This document shows, piece by piece, positions 31,069-41,000 of a stretch of DNA of 64,000 bases. The notes beneath the pieces were generated by a model. That model was not told the DNA's origin. It was given only the letters and a program-made list of their open reading frames with translations, and made no database searches. This DNA is from Cellulomonas chitinilytica (GTDB taxonomy: Bacteria > Actinomycetota > Actinomycetes > Actinomycetales > Cellulomonadaceae). Position 1 is the stretch's first letter; every line of letters begins with the position of its first letter. The stretch spans positions 1-64,000 of the forward strand of contig NZ_BONK01000010.1 of NCBI RefSeq assembly GCF_016862675.1. The letters run 5' to 3'. A program made the position numbers and the translations under genes.

Positions 31069-33438
31069 ATGGTCGAGCTCGGATCCACGAGCCTCACGAT
31101 CGTCGGTGTCATCGCGGCCCTGGGAGTGGCAGCTCTGCTCGTGGCGGTCGTGCTCCGCCGGCAGGTGCTCGCAGCCGGTGAAGGCACCTCGTCCATGCGC
31201 GAGATCGCGCGCGCCGTCCAGGAGGGTGCGTCCGCGTACCTGAGCCGGCAGTTCCGGACCCTGGCGATCTTCGCGGTCGTCGTCTGCGGCCTGCTCTTCC
31301 TGCTTCCGGGTGACAGCGGCATCAAGCTGGGCCGCTCGCTGTTCTTCCTGGTCGGCGCGGTGTTCTCCGCGTCGATCGGCTTCCTGGGCATGTGGCTGGC
31401 GACGCGCGCGAACGTCCGCGTCGCGGCGGCGGCGTCCGAGCCCGGTGGGCGCGCGGAGGGCGCGCGCATCGCGTTCCGGACCGGTGGCGTCGTCGGCATG
31501 TCGGTCGTGGGCCTCGGCCTGGTCGGTGCCGCGAGCGTGGTGCTGATCTACCGCGGCGACGCGCCGTCCGTGCTCGAGGGCTTCGGGTTCGGGGCCGCGC
31601 TGCTCGCCATGTTCATGCGGGTCGGCGGCGGCATCTTCACCAAGGCCGCGGACGTCGGCGCGGACCTCGTCGGCAAGGTCGAGCAGGGCATCCCCGAGGA
31701 CGACCCGCGCAACGCGGCGACCATCGCGGACAACGTCGGCGACAACGTCGGCGACTGCGCGGGCATGGCGGCCGACCTGTTCGAGTCCTACGCCGTGACG
31801 CTGGTCGCCGCGCTCATCCTCGGCAAGGCCGCGTTCGGCGAGCAGGGGCTCGTGTTCCCGCTCGTCGTCACCGCGGTCGGTGCGCTCGTCGCGGTGCTCG
31901 GCGTGTTCATCACGCGGGTGCGCGGCTCGGAGAGCGGCCTCACGGCGATCAACCGCGGGTTCTACATCGCGGCCCTCGTCGGCGTGCTGCTCGCGGCGGT
32001 CGCCGCGTTCGTCTACCTGCCGTCCACGTTCGCCGACCTCACCGGCGGCACCGTCGGCCTCGAGACGCACGACGGGGACCCGCGGCTCATCGCGTCGGCG
32101 GCCGTCGCCATCGGCGTCGTGCTCGCGGGCATCATCCTGTGGGTCACCGGCTACTTCACGGGCACGACGAGCAAGCCGACGCTGCACGTCGCCAAGACGA
32201 CCCTCACGGGTGCGGCCACGGTCGTGCTGTCCGGCATCGGCGTCGGGCTCGAGTCGGCCGTCTACACCGCGGGCATCATCGCGGCGGCGATCTGCGGCGT
32301 GTTCCTCATCGCGGGCGGCAACGTCGCGCTGGCGCTGTTCCTCATCGCGCTCGCGGGCTGCGGCCTGCTCACCACGGTCGGCGTCATCGTCGCCATGGAC
32401 ACCTTCGGGCCGGTCAGCGACAACGCGCAGGGCATCGCGGAGATGTCCGGCGACGTGACGCCCGAGGGCGCGCAGATCCTCACCGACCTCGACGCCGTGG
32501 GCAACACGACGAAGGCCGTCACCAAGGGCATCGCGATCGCGACGGCCGTGCTCGCCGCGACCGCGCTGTTCGGGTCCTACGCGGACGCCGTGCAGAACAC
32601 GCTCGCCAGCGTCACGGGCGGCCCGGCCAACGCCCTCGTCGAGTCGATGCTGCAGTACGACATCATCAGCCCGATGACGCTCGTCGGCGTGATCCTCGGC
32701 GGCGCCACCGTGTTCCTCTTCTCGGGCCTGGCGATCGACGCCGTGACCCGGGCGGCCGGTGCCATCGTGTTCGAGGTCCGCCGCCAGTTCCGCGACAACC
32801 CCGGCATCATGACCGGCGAGGTCCGCCCGGAGTACGGCAAGGTCGTCGACATCTGCACCCGCGACTCGCTGCGTGAGCTCGCGACCCCGGGTCTGCTCGC
32901 CGCGTTCGCGCCCATCGCCGTCGGCTTCGGCCTCGGTGTCGGGCCGCTCGCCGGCTTCCTCGCCGGGGCGATCGGGTCCGGCGTCCTCATGGCCGTGTTC
33001 CTCGCGAACTCGGGCGGTGCGTGGGACAACGCGAAGAAGATCGTCGAGGACGGCAACTTCGGCGGCAAGGGCTCCGACGCGCACGCCGCGGCGGTCATCG
33101 GCGACACCGTCGGCGACCCGTTCAAGGACACCGCGGGCCCGGCGATCAACCCGCTCATCAAGGTCATGAACCTGGTCGCGGTGCTCATCGCCCCGGCGGT
33201 CGTGACGATCTCGGTCGGCGACGGCGCGAGCCAGGCCGGCCGCCTCGCGATCGCCACGGCCGCGGCGCTGATCGCGTTCGGCGCGGTCATCGCGTCCCGG
33301 CTGCGGGCCGCCCGCGTGGACCGCGAGGGCGGTCTGGAGCAGGAGGCCGCGCAGGCGCTCGCCGCGAAGTCGTCCGTCCCGGCCGACACCAGCGAGATCG
33401 ACGAGGCCGACGAGTCCGACTCGGCGCTCACGCGCTGA
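31069..33438 (+). CDS. hppA: Membrane-bound proton-pumping pyrophosphatase, K+-independent type
   Basis: The 789-residue integral membrane enzyme hydrolyses pyrophosphate and pumps H+. The substrate-site signature DVGADLVGKVEQGIPEDDPR and the following NVGDNVGDCAGMAADLFESY are intact, as are the C-terminal GDTVGDPFKDTAGPAINPL residues. GNTTKA with Lys at 482 marks the K+-independent subclass (K+-dependent enzymes have Ala there). About 16 membrane helices are expected. The ATG at 31069 is backed by GAGGAGG four bases upstream, and a TAGACT -10 lies at 30988-30993. A long terminator follows. Confidence 0.97.
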   Translation: MVELGSTSLTIVGVIAALGVAALLVAVVLRRQVLAAGEGTSSMREIARAVQEGASAYLSRQFRTLAIFAVVVCGLLFLLPGDSGIKLGRSLFFLVGAVFSASIGFLGMWLATRANVRVAAAASEPGGRAEGARIAFRTGGVVGMSVVGLGLVGAASVVLIYRGDAPSVLEGFGFGAALLAMFMRVGGGIFTKAADVGADLVGKVEQGIPEDDPRNAATIADNVGDNVGDCAGMAADLFESYAVTLVAALILGKAAFGEQGLVFPLVVTAVGALVAVLGVFITRVRGSESGLTAINRGFYIAALVGVLLAAVAAFVYLPSTFADLTGGTVGLETHDGDPRLIASAAVAIGVVLAGIILWVTGYFTGTTSKPTLHVAKTTLTGAATVVLSGIGVGLESAVYTAGIIAAAICGVFLIAGGNVALALFLIALAGCGLLTTVGVIVAMDTFGPVSDNAQGIAEMSGDVTPEGAQILTDLDAVGNTTKAVTKGIAIATAVLAATALFGSYADAVQNTLASVTGGPANALVESMLQYDIISPMTLVGVILGGATVFLFSGLAIDAVTRAAGAIVFEVRRQFRDNPGIMTGEVRPEYGKVVDICTRDSLRELATPGLLAAFAPIAVGFGLGVGPLAGFLAGAIGSGVLMAVFLANSGGAWDNAKKIVEDGNFGGKGSDAHAAAVIGDTVGDPFKDTAGPAINPLIKVMNLVAVLIAPAVVTISVGDGASQAGRLAIATAAALIAFGAVIASRLRAARVDREGGLEQEAAQALAAKSSVPADTSEIDEADESDSALTR

Positions 33439-33446
33439 CGCACCGC

Positions 33447-33488
33447 ACCTGCGCCCCTTGCCCGGTCACCCGGGCGAGGGGCGCAGGT
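33447..33488 (+). terminator. 19-bp stem terminator of hppA
   Basis: ACCTGCGCCCCTTGCCCGG pairs with CCGGGCGAGGGGCGCAGGT with a single T-G wobble around TCAC, nine bases after the hppA stop. Confidence 0.85.
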
Positions 33489-33550
33489 CTGCCCGCAGTT
33501 CGTGGGCCGGGCGCGCCGCTGCCCGCTCGGGCACACTGCTGCCGGACGGA

Positions 33551-33634
33551 CCGAGCTCCGCACCGAGCTCTGCGCCGAGCCATGCACCGAGCCACGCACC
33601 GAGCCACGCAACGAGCCCGACACCGAGCAGAGGA
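33551..33634 (+). repeat. Seven degenerate 12-bp tandem repeats (CCGAGCCACGCA)
   Basis: Seven head-to-tail 12-base units run from 33551 to 33634; units four and five are identical. The array ends in the ribosome-binding site of the next gene and is in frame with it, so upstream translation would give P-S-H-A/P-S-S-A repeats, although no good start codon lies upstream. Confidence 0.85.
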
Positions 33635-33640
33635 GACGCC

Positions 33641-34303
33641 GTGCCGCACGCGCTCGTCCTGGTGGGCCGAGGCCGCTACGAGGACCCGTGGCACGACCAT
33701 GCGGCCACGTCGCACGCACTCGTGGCCCTGCTCGAGGACGCCGGGTGGACGGCACGGCTGCGCAGCACGTTCCCCGACGCCCTCGACGACGACGTGCCCG
33801 ACCTGCTCGTCGTCAACGCCGGCAGCGGCCCGGTCGACCCCGCGTTCGACGGTGCCGACGACGTGTGGCGCCCGTTCCACGACCGCCGGGCCGCCCTGAC
33901 CGACGGCGGCGTCCCGGTCCTCGCGGTCCACCAGGCGGCGAACACGTTCGAGGACGACCCGCGCTGGGCGGCGACCCTCGGCGGCCGGTGGGTCGAGGGC
34001 ACGTCGTGGCACCCGCCTCTCGGCGACGCCGCGTTCCGGGTCGTCGACCACGCCCACCCGGTGACGGCGGACCTCGCCGACGGGCTCGCCGCCGTCGACG
34101 AGCGGTACCTCGACCTGCAGGTGTCGGGGCCGGTGCACGTGCTCGCCGTCGCCGACCACGAGGGCACCCCCCACCCGGTCGTGTGGGCCACCGAGGGGCC
34201 GGCCCGGGTCGTCTACTCGGCGCTCGGCCACGACGTGAGGTCGTACGGCTCGCCGTCGCACCGGGCGCTGCTGCGGTCGGCGGCCGGGTGGCTGGTGGGC
34301 TGA
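33641..34303 (+). CDS. ThuA-like domain protein
   Basis: A 220-residue protein of the ThuA-like (trehalose utilisation/glutamine-amidotransferase-like) fold: ALVLVGRGRYEDPWHDHAAT at the start, PDLLVVNAGSG, PVLAVHQAANTF in the nucleophile-elbow position (Gln rather than Cys) and VWATEGPARVVYSALGHDV, the usual closing motif. The fold suggests binding of a sugar or related metabolite; no activity is established for most members. The GTG at 33641 follows GAGGAG. It is preceded by a tandem repeat array. Confidence 0.82.
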   Translation: MPHALVLVGRGRYEDPWHDHAATSHALVALLEDAGWTARLRSTFPDALDDDVPDLLVVNAGSGPVDPAFDGADDVWRPFHDRRAALTDGGVPVLAVHQAANTFEDDPRWAATLGGRWVEGTSWHPPLGDAAFRVVDHAHPVTADLADGLAAVDERYLDLQVSGPVHVLAVADHEGTPHPVVWATEGPARVVYSALGHDVRSYGSPSHRALLRSAAGWLVG

Positions 34304-34343
34304 CCGCCGAGCGGTGCCTGGACGCAGCGGCGAGGATGGCGGC

Positions 34344-35138
34344 GTGACGGACGGACGGCGGATGCGCCTCATGACGTACAACGTCAAGGGCCTCTCGCTC
34401 GACCGTGCCGCCGTCGTCGAGGTCGTCCGGGCGCAGCGACCGGACGTGCTCGCTCTCCAGGAGCCGCCGCGCGGGCCTGCCGGCCGGTGGCGGCTGCGCC
34501 GGTTCGCGGCCGCCACCGGGCTGGTCGCCGTGGTCAACGGCCGGGGCGCGCGCACGACGGCGCTGCTGGTCGCGCCGGGACGGGCCGTCTCCCGGGCGCG
34601 CGCGTTGCGCCTGCCGTGGCGGTTCGGCACGACGCGCCGGGGGGTGAGCGTCGCCGTCGTCGACGACGTCCGGGTGGTCGTCGTGCACCTCAGCCTGCAT
34701 CGGGTGGAGCGGGCCGAGCACCTCGAGCGGCTCGTCGCGTCGACCGTGCCCGCACCGCCCGGCGCGACCGTGCCCGCACCGCCCGGCGCGACCGTGCCCG
34801 CACCGCCCGTCGCGGACGCGGCCTCGCTGCCCGGCGCGCCCGCGCCCGTGGCCGGCGGCCCGCCGACCGTGGTGCTCGGGGACCTCAACGAGCTGCCCGG
34901 TGGCCCGGCGTGGCTGCGGCTCGGGCAGGTCCTCACCGACGTCGCCCCCGACGGCGACCCGACGTTCCCGGCCGGCGTGCCCCGCAAGCGGATCGACGCG
35001 GTGCTCGTCTCGGCCGGGATCGTCGTCGAGCGCGTGCTCGTCCCGGACGGCGACGCGGCCCGCCGCGGCAGCGACCACCGGCCGGTCGTCGTCGACCTCG
35101 TCCTCGCCGGGCACGACAACACCGAGGAACGTGCCTGA
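34344..35138 (+). CDS. Endonuclease/exonuclease/phosphatase (EEP) family protein
   Basis: A 264-residue metal-dependent phosphodiesterase of the EEP/DNase I-like fold. Motifs in order: LMTYNVKGLS, VLALQE, VVVHLSLH, VVLGDLNELPG and GSDHRPVVVDL, giving the catalytic His/Asp/Asn set. Between the His and Asp motifs it carries three TVPAPPGA-type octapeptides from a 24-bp tandem DNA repeat, likely a surface loop. The GTG at 34344 has GAGGAT exactly six bases upstream and no Shine-Dalgarno, so a leaderless transcript is likely. The substrate (nucleic acid or phospholipid) cannot be told. Confidence 0.85.
   Translation: MTDGRRMRLMTYNVKGLSLDRAAVVEVVRAQRPDVLALQEPPRGPAGRWRLRRFAAATGLVAVVNGRGARTTALLVAPGRAVSRARALRLPWRFGTTRRGVSVAVVDDVRVVVVHLSLHRVERAEHLERLVASTVPAPPGATVPAPPGATVPAPPVADAASLPGAPAPVAGGPPTVVLGDLNELPGGPAWLRLGQVLTDVAPDGDPTFPAGVPRKRIDAVLVSAGIVVERVLVPDGDAARRGSDHRPVVVDLVLAGHDNTEERA
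34741..34812 (+). repeat. Three 24-bp tandem repeats within the EEP gene
   Basis: CGACCGTGCCCGCACCGCCC plus four bases is repeated at 34741, 34765 and 34789; the third copy differs by one base. It encodes the octapeptide T-V-P-A-P-P-G/V-A three times and preserves the frame. Confidence 0.95.
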
Positions 35139-35157
35139 CCGCTCGGCCGTGCGGTGC

Positions 35158-35188
35158 AGGGTTCGTCGCACCAGACGCGACGAACCCT
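35158..35188 (+). terminator. 12-bp stem terminator after the EEP gene
   Basis: AGGGTTCGTCGC and GCGACGAACCCT pair perfectly around seven bases, 20 bases after the stop and before the methyltransferase promoter. Confidence 0.8.
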
Positions 35189-35237
35189 TCGGCGGGCCCC
35201 GACGGGCCGGTCCGAGCCCGTCCGGAACAATGGCCGG

Positions 35238-36788
35238 GTGAACCCCACCCCTGCCGTGCCCGTCACCGACCTCGGCCGCCTCGACGACCTGCGCGCCGAC
35301 CTCACCGACGCCGGCTACTCGGTGGTGGGCGTCGAGGACGTCCTCGGGGCCGTCGCCGCGGACGCGCTGCACCGTGAGGAGCCCGTGCCCGCCCGCCGGG
35401 CGACCGCCGGCCGCACGGACCCGGTGCCGGTGCTCGCGCGGCTGTTCCTGCTCGGCGAGCCCGTGCCGCGGCGGCTGCTCGCGGCCGCGCTGCCGCGTCT
35501 GGGCGTGGCGGGCGCCGAGCGGCTCGGACTCGTCGCGGCGGCGGGCGAGGGGGCCGACGACGAGGTGCGGGCCTGCGTCGACCTGCGCCCGTACGTCGCG
35601 GTCGACGGGCACGGCGAGGTCGACTGGTGGATCGCGTCGGACCTCGGCGAGCTCGCGACCGGCCGCGCGCTGCGGACCGACCACGTGCTCGGCGTCGGGG
35701 GTGCGTCCACGACGCTCGCGCAGGTCACCGTCCGCGACGAGCGTCGCCGAGCGCTCGACCTGGGCACCGGCTGCGGCATCCAGGCGCTGCACGCGTCGCG
35801 GCACACCGGTCACGTCGTCGGCACCGACATCTCCGCGCGGGCCCTCGCGTTCGCCCGGTTCAACGCGGCGCTCGCGGGGCTCGGCGAGCAGCGGCTGTCG
35901 CTGCGGTCCGGGTCGATGCTGGAGCCCGTCGCGGGCGAGCGGTTCGACCTCGTGGTGAGCAACCCGCCGTTCGTCATCACGCCGCGCACGGCGGGTGTGC
36001 CGGCGTACGAGTACCGCGACGGCGGGCGGGCCGGGGACGCGATCGTGCGCGACCTCGTCGAGGGCGTGGGGTCGGTGCTCGAGCCCGGCGGGGTCGCGCA
36101 GCTCCTCGGCAACTGGGAGGTCCGCCGGGGCGAGGACTGGTCCGAGCGGGTCGGGTCCTGGGTCGACGCGAGCGGGCTCGACGGCTGGGTCGTGCAGCGC
36201 GAGCTGCAGGACCCCGCGCAGTACGCGGAGACGTGGATCCGGGACGGCGGGACGACGCCCGAGCGGGACCGCGACGCGTGGGCGGCGCGCTACGGCGCGT
36301 GGCTGGACGACTTCGCGTCGCGCGACGTCGAGGCGATCGGGTTCGGCATCGTGACGCTGAGGCGCCCGGTGGACGGCGCGCCGACGCTGCGCCGCCTGGA
36401 GGAGGTCACGGGCAGCGTCCGCCAGCCGCTCGGCCCGGCGATCGCGGCGAGCCTCGCGGCCCACGACTGGGCGCAGCAGCGTGACGACGACACCCTGATG
36501 GCGGCCCGGCTGCAGGTCGCGGGCGACGTCACCGAGGAGCGGTACCTCACGCCCGGCGAGGTCGACCCGCAGGTCGTGCTGCTGCGGCAGGGCGGCGGGT
36601 TCGGCCGGGCCGTGCAGGCCGGCACGGCGCTCGCCGGTCTCGTGGGGGCGTGCGACGGCGACCTGACGGTCGGCCAGATCGTGGCGGCGCTCGGCTCGCT
36701 CCTCGACGTCGGCGCCGACGCGGTCGCCGCCGACGTCCTGCCGTCGCTGCGCGGGCTCGTGCGCGACGGCCTCGTCGTCCCCGTCTGA
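35238..36788 (+). CDS. SAM-dependent methyltransferase with DUF7059-type N-terminal domain
   Basis: A 516-residue protein with three parts: a winged-helix-like N-terminal region (to about 150), a class I methyltransferase core with the SAM-binding LDLGTGCGIQALHAS and the catalytic SNPPF motif typical of N- or Gln-methylating enzymes such as HemK/RsmC types, and a C-terminal region with another helical domain. The target is unknown, but NPPF enzymes act on amide or amino nitrogens in RNA, DNA or protein. The GTG at 35238 has AACAAT six bases upstream and no Shine-Dalgarno. It is convergent with the DUF4190 gene, with a 12-base gap. Confidence 0.85.
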   Translation: MNPTPAVPVTDLGRLDDLRADLTDAGYSVVGVEDVLGAVAADALHREEPVPARRATAGRTDPVPVLARLFLLGEPVPRRLLAAALPRLGVAGAERLGLVAAAGEGADDEVRACVDLRPYVAVDGHGEVDWWIASDLGELATGRALRTDHVLGVGGASTTLAQVTVRDERRRALDLGTGCGIQALHASRHTGHVVGTDISARALAFARFNAALAGLGEQRLSLRSGSMLEPVAGERFDLVVSNPPFVITPRTAGVPAYEYRDGGRAGDAIVRDLVEGVGSVLEPGGVAQLLGNWEVRRGEDWSERVGSWVDASGLDGWVVQRELQDPAQYAETWIRDGGTTPERDRDAWAARYGAWLDDFASRDVEAIGFGIVTLRRPVDGAPTLRRLEEVTGSVRQPLGPAIAASLAAHDWAQQRDDDTLMAARLQVAGDVTEERYLTPGEVDPQVVLLRQGGGFGRAVQAGTALAGLVGACDGDLTVGQIVAALGSLLDVGADAVAADVLPSLRGLVRDGLVVPV

Positions 36789-36800
36789 CCGACGCGTCGC

Positions 36801-37904
36801 TCAGGTGCGCGCGGCGAGGGCCGCGGTGACCTGGGCCTCCTCCTCGTCCTGCTGCGCCTCCGTGAGGGCGATCGCGGCGGGGTCGCCCGCCTTCACGCCG
36901 GCGGCCCGGGCGTCGTCGGCGTCCCGCACGGCCTGGGTGAGCGGCGCGGTCCACAGCGGCGGCAGGACGGGGTTCGGTCCGTCGGGCCCGACGTAGCCGC
37001 CGCGCCAGCAGTCCGCGTCGAGGGCGAGCAGCCGTCGTGCGAACGGGTCCCAGCTCGGGTCGTGGAGCTCGAAGTCCTGGAAGTCGTCGGTGTAGGTGGT
37101 CATCCGGACGTCGCCGTCGACCTCCTGCAGCAGCCGGTACAGGGCCTCGCGGGCGTCGACGTCGTCGAGGTGGTCCCACGTGACGGTGACGGCGGAGCAG
37201 ACCTCGAGGTCGGCCCGGTCGGCGTGCCGCAGGCCCAGGTCCGGCTTCCCGTCGAGCGACGACCGGTCGGCCACGAGGTCGGCGCGGGCGCGCAGCTCGT
37301 CGACGAGGGCCGCCTGCCGGTCCTGCTCCTGCGCGGCGGCGTCCTGCGTGCCGGCGGCGCGGAACGTCAGTGCGAAGCCGCGGTCCGCGCAGCCCGAGCC
37401 GGTCCGGAGCTCACCAGCCACGAGCGACACCCGGTAGTCGCCGCGCGTGGCGTCGACGCAGAGCTCGTCGTCCGTGCGGTAGGCCTCGGCGCGCACGTCG
37501 TCGACGACGCGGTGACCGGGGTCGTCGGGCCACTCGCCGGCCTTCTCGTACCGGGCGGTGAGGTCGTCGGCGAGGTCCTGGGCGACCTGGTCCACCACGG
37601 CGGCGTCGGTGCGGGTCCCGGCCCCGGACGCCCACGGCGCCGGCAGGTCGGTGCGCACCACGACCAGGGCGCTCGCGAGGGCGGTGACGATCGCGGCGAG
37701 CGTGCACAGGCTGACGCCGGCGACCGCGAGACCCCACCCGCCGTGGCCGGTGCGGCGGACGCGCCGCAGCGCGACGAGGCAGAGCACCAGCCCCACGGGC
37801 CAGAGCACGAAGGTGAGCACGAAGCCCCAGACGGCGACGGGGTCGGTGTCGCGGTACGTGCGGGGCTGTCCGGGTGTCGGCGGCGACACGGGCATTTCGG
37901 GCAT
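36801..37904 (-). CDS. DUF4190 membrane protein with extracellular domain
   Basis: A 367-residue protein: a short N-terminus, two membrane helices of the DUF4190 type (VWGFVLTFVLWPVGLVLCLVAL and WGLAVAGVSLCTLAAIVTALA), and an exported region of about 260 residues rich in Asp with four cysteines. The function is unknown. The ATG at 37904 is preceded by TACCCT seven bases upstream, without Shine-Dalgarno, another candidate leaderless start; an upstream frame extension to 37955 is Arg/Pro-rich and unlikely. Confidence 0.78.
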   Translation of the reverse strand: MPEMPVSPPTPGQPRTYRDTDPVAVWGFVLTFVLWPVGLVLCLVALRRVRRTGHGGWGLAVAGVSLCTLAAIVTALASALVVVRTDLPAPWASGAGTRTDAAVVDQVAQDLADDLTARYEKAGEWPDDPGHRVVDDVRAEAYRTDDELCVDATRGDYRVSLVAGELRTGSGCADRGFALTFRAAGTQDAAAQEQDRQAALVDELRARADLVADRSSLDGKPDLGLRHADRADLEVCSAVTVTWDHLDDVDAREALYRLLQEVDGDVRMTTYTDDFQDFELHDPSWDPFARRLLALDADCWRGGYVGPDGPNPVLPPLWTAPLTQAVRDADDARAAGVKAGDPAAIALTEAQQDEEEAQVTAALAART

Positions 37905-37989
37905 GCGGGAGAGGGTAAGCGACGGGCGGGGCCGGTGAGGGCGGAACGTGGACATCGGTCCAGGCTCCCCGCCGCCGCCCCGCAGGCGA

Positions 37990-38022
37990 CGACGGGCCCG
38001 GTCGCAGGGACCGGGCCCGTCG
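37990..38022 (-). terminator. 14-bp stem terminator of the mannanase gene
   Basis: CGACGGGCCCGGTC and GACCGGGCCCGTCG pair perfectly around GCAGG, downstream of the leftward mannanase stop at 38046. Confidence 0.8.
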
Positions 38023-38045
38023 CGCGAGTGGGGCTCAGGTCGGGG

Positions 38046-41000
38046 TCAGCGGACCTCGACGTCGTCGATGACGTGCTGCCCGGCGTTGAGGTAGATGTTG
38101 ATCCCCTTGACGTCGCCGAGCTGGGCCTGGCAGTCGGCGCTGAGCGTCGTCAGGTCGACCACCACGGCGTTCTCGTCGACCCGGGGGCCGTCGATCCAGC
38201 CGGTGAGGGCCGTCTCGCACCAGGTCCAGCTGCTGCCGACCTGCAGGGCCACCTTGGTGTCGACCCCGGTGGTCTGCGCGAGGTCGAACCGCAGCTCGGT
38301 GCGTCCGGTGAGGTCGAGCGACCCCGGCTGGACGCCGGCCCACGTGCCGTCGGGCGCCGGGCTGTCGACGGCCAGCGCGCCGCCCGTCCCCGTGGCCGTG
38401 CCCGCGAACGACGACCAGCCCTGGGCGCCGTCCGCGAAGTCGTAGAGCAGCTGCGGCTCGAGCGGGGTGGGCAGGTGGTCGTACCGGTGGAGGTACGCGG
38501 CCATGTCCTGCCGCGCGACCACCTTGAGCACGCCGTACTGGGTGGCCGACACCGGGGTGACGACGCCCTTCTCCGTCGCCCACGCGATCGCCTTCGCGTA
38601 CGGGAACCAGGACGGGACGTCCTTGAACGTCGCCGCAGCGTCGGGCTCCGGCGACCCGGCGAGCTTCCACAGGAGCTGCGCGGCCGACGAGCGGTCGAGC
38701 GGGGCGTCCGGCAGGAACAGCGGGACGGGCTTGTTCGAGACGATCTTCTGGTCGACGGCCCACTCGACGGCCGCGTAGTCACGGTCCTTCTTGGGCACGT
38801 CCACGAAGGACGGCTTCTTCACCGCCGGCGTGAACGTCGCGTCCGAGTAGCGGTAGAGCAGCGAGACGGCCGCCCGCCGGGTCTCGGCCTTCGTCGGCCG
38901 GAAGGTGCCGTCCGGGTAGCCGGCGTCGAGGCCCTGGCCGTAGAGCCAGAGGATCTCCGTCTCGTACGGGTGGCCGCGCGGCACGTCCGAGAACACGGGC
39001 GGGCCGACCTTCGCGGTGATGTCGTCGACCACGATGCTGCCGCTGGGCGCACCGCCGTCGACCTGGTTGACGTACACGTTGAACTGCGCGACGGCCTTCA
39101 GGTCCTCCGCCGTGATGCGCCGGTCGGCGTGCGACGTGTCCCACGGGGCGGGCCGCCAGTCGCGGAACGGCACGGTGACGACGGACGCCGTGGTCCCGGC
39201 CAGCGACGGGTACGCCTCGTACGAGACGCCACCGGCGACGAGCTGCAGGACCAGCTTGTTGTTCGACCCGTCCGGCTTGACCCACAGCGACAGCTCGCTG
39301 AAGTCCGACCAGTCGGCACCGACCTGCTTGCCCAGGCCGGTGTACGTCTGGGTGCCGAAGTCGTAGTCCATCCGCAGCGCCTTGCTGCCGCCGCCGTGCA
39401 CGCCCGTCTCGAGGGACAGCGTGTTGGCGCCGTAGGACACGTACTCGGCCCGCAGCGCGGTGTCGTCGCCGTAGCCCTCGAAGTCGTCGACGACCCCGGC
39501 GGGGAACGTCGGGCGCGGCCCGAGCACCGCGGACGCGTCGTCGGTCAGCACCTGCGTGCCGCCGTCGACCACGTGGACGGTGAGGCCCTGCGTCGAGTTG
39601 TCGAGCTGCCCCGCGGGGATCGCCCACTCGCCGGTCCACCACAGCCCGTCGCCCTTGCTGAGCTCGACGGTGGCGCCCTTGCTGCTCGTCACGTACACGC
39701 GCTCGGGCGACACGCCCTGCACGGTGACCCGGATCGTCGTCGGCCCGGTCGCGACCCGGGAGCCGTCGGCGGGGGAGACGAGGTGGACGAGCGGCTCCGC
39801 AGGCGTCGCGGTGGTGGCCCGGTCGAACGCCCCCTCGACCTCGGGGGCGAACAGCGTGAACGGGTCGGCGGCGTACGCCTGGAAGTCCTCGTACGTGCCG
39901 TCGCCGGGCACGGGCACGAAGTGCTGGCCGACGTCGAAGTTGGCCCACGTGAGCATGTACGCGTTGCGGGCGGCCTTCGGGTCGCCCTTGATCGCGCCGA
40001 GGACCTTGGTGAACCAGCTCTCCGGGTTGGTGCCGCTGGACCCGACGCCGCCGGAGACGCCGAACTCGGTGAACGCGGAGACCTTCCCGCGCTCGTCGGC
40101 GAGGTCCGCGATCATCCCGAGGTCCGCGACGAGGCCGTCGAGGAACGTCTGCGAGCCCGTGTCGTCGTACGCGTCGAGGCCGAGCACGTCGATGAAGTCG
40201 TCGCCGGGGTACGTCTTGAGGTACTGCTCGGCGTTCCCGCCGAAGCCGCTGCCCGGCGAGAAGGCGTACAGGAGGTTGTGCACGTCCTTGACGTCGCGCA
40301 GGTACTCGACGGTGTAGCGGAACAGCTCCTGGTACTCGCCGGGGGAGCCGAACGCGGCGCCCCACCAGAACCACGACCCGGCGTTCTCGTGCCACGGCCG
40401 GAAGACGATCGGGACGGGCGCGCCGTCCTCGCGGTGCACCGACCCGGCGAGGAGCGCGACGTTGTCGAGGTACGCGTTGAGGTCGGCGTTCTTCGCGCCG
40501 CCGGGCAGCACGGCCCGCAGCGTGTCGCCCGTCGTGTCGTAGAACGACCCGCCGGTGACGAAGTTCTCCATGTGCGCCGAGAGGGTGTTGATGCCGCCCG
40601 CCGCGTCCGCCTTCTCGATGGAGTCGGCGAGGATCGCGACGTTCTGCGCCGCGGTGTTGCCCTGCTGACCTGGGCGTTCGTCGCCCTGGATGATGAGGGT
40701 GTCCCAGCCGAACACCGCCGGCAGGTCCCCGGTGGCGCTCTTCACGTCCGAGCTCGCGCCGTCGTCCGTGTCGAAGGTCAGGCCGTACGACGTCGTGTGC
40801 TGGTGGCCGAACAGGATGCCGTCGCCGCGCACGTCGCGCAGGTACGAGAACAGCGACCGGGTCTCGGGGGTGGCCGCGGGGTCGACGAGGTCCACGGTGT
40901 CGTCGGCGGCCGTGACGGCCGGGGCCGCTGCGGGGGCGGGGCCGGCGGCGTGCGCCGGCAGGGCGACCAGGCCGGTCACCGCGAGCGCCGTGAGGGTCGC

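Noticed and set aside
33551..33634. Possible CRISPR-like repeat array
   Set aside because: Units are 12 bp, contiguous without spacers and degenerate, so it is a simple tandem repeat.
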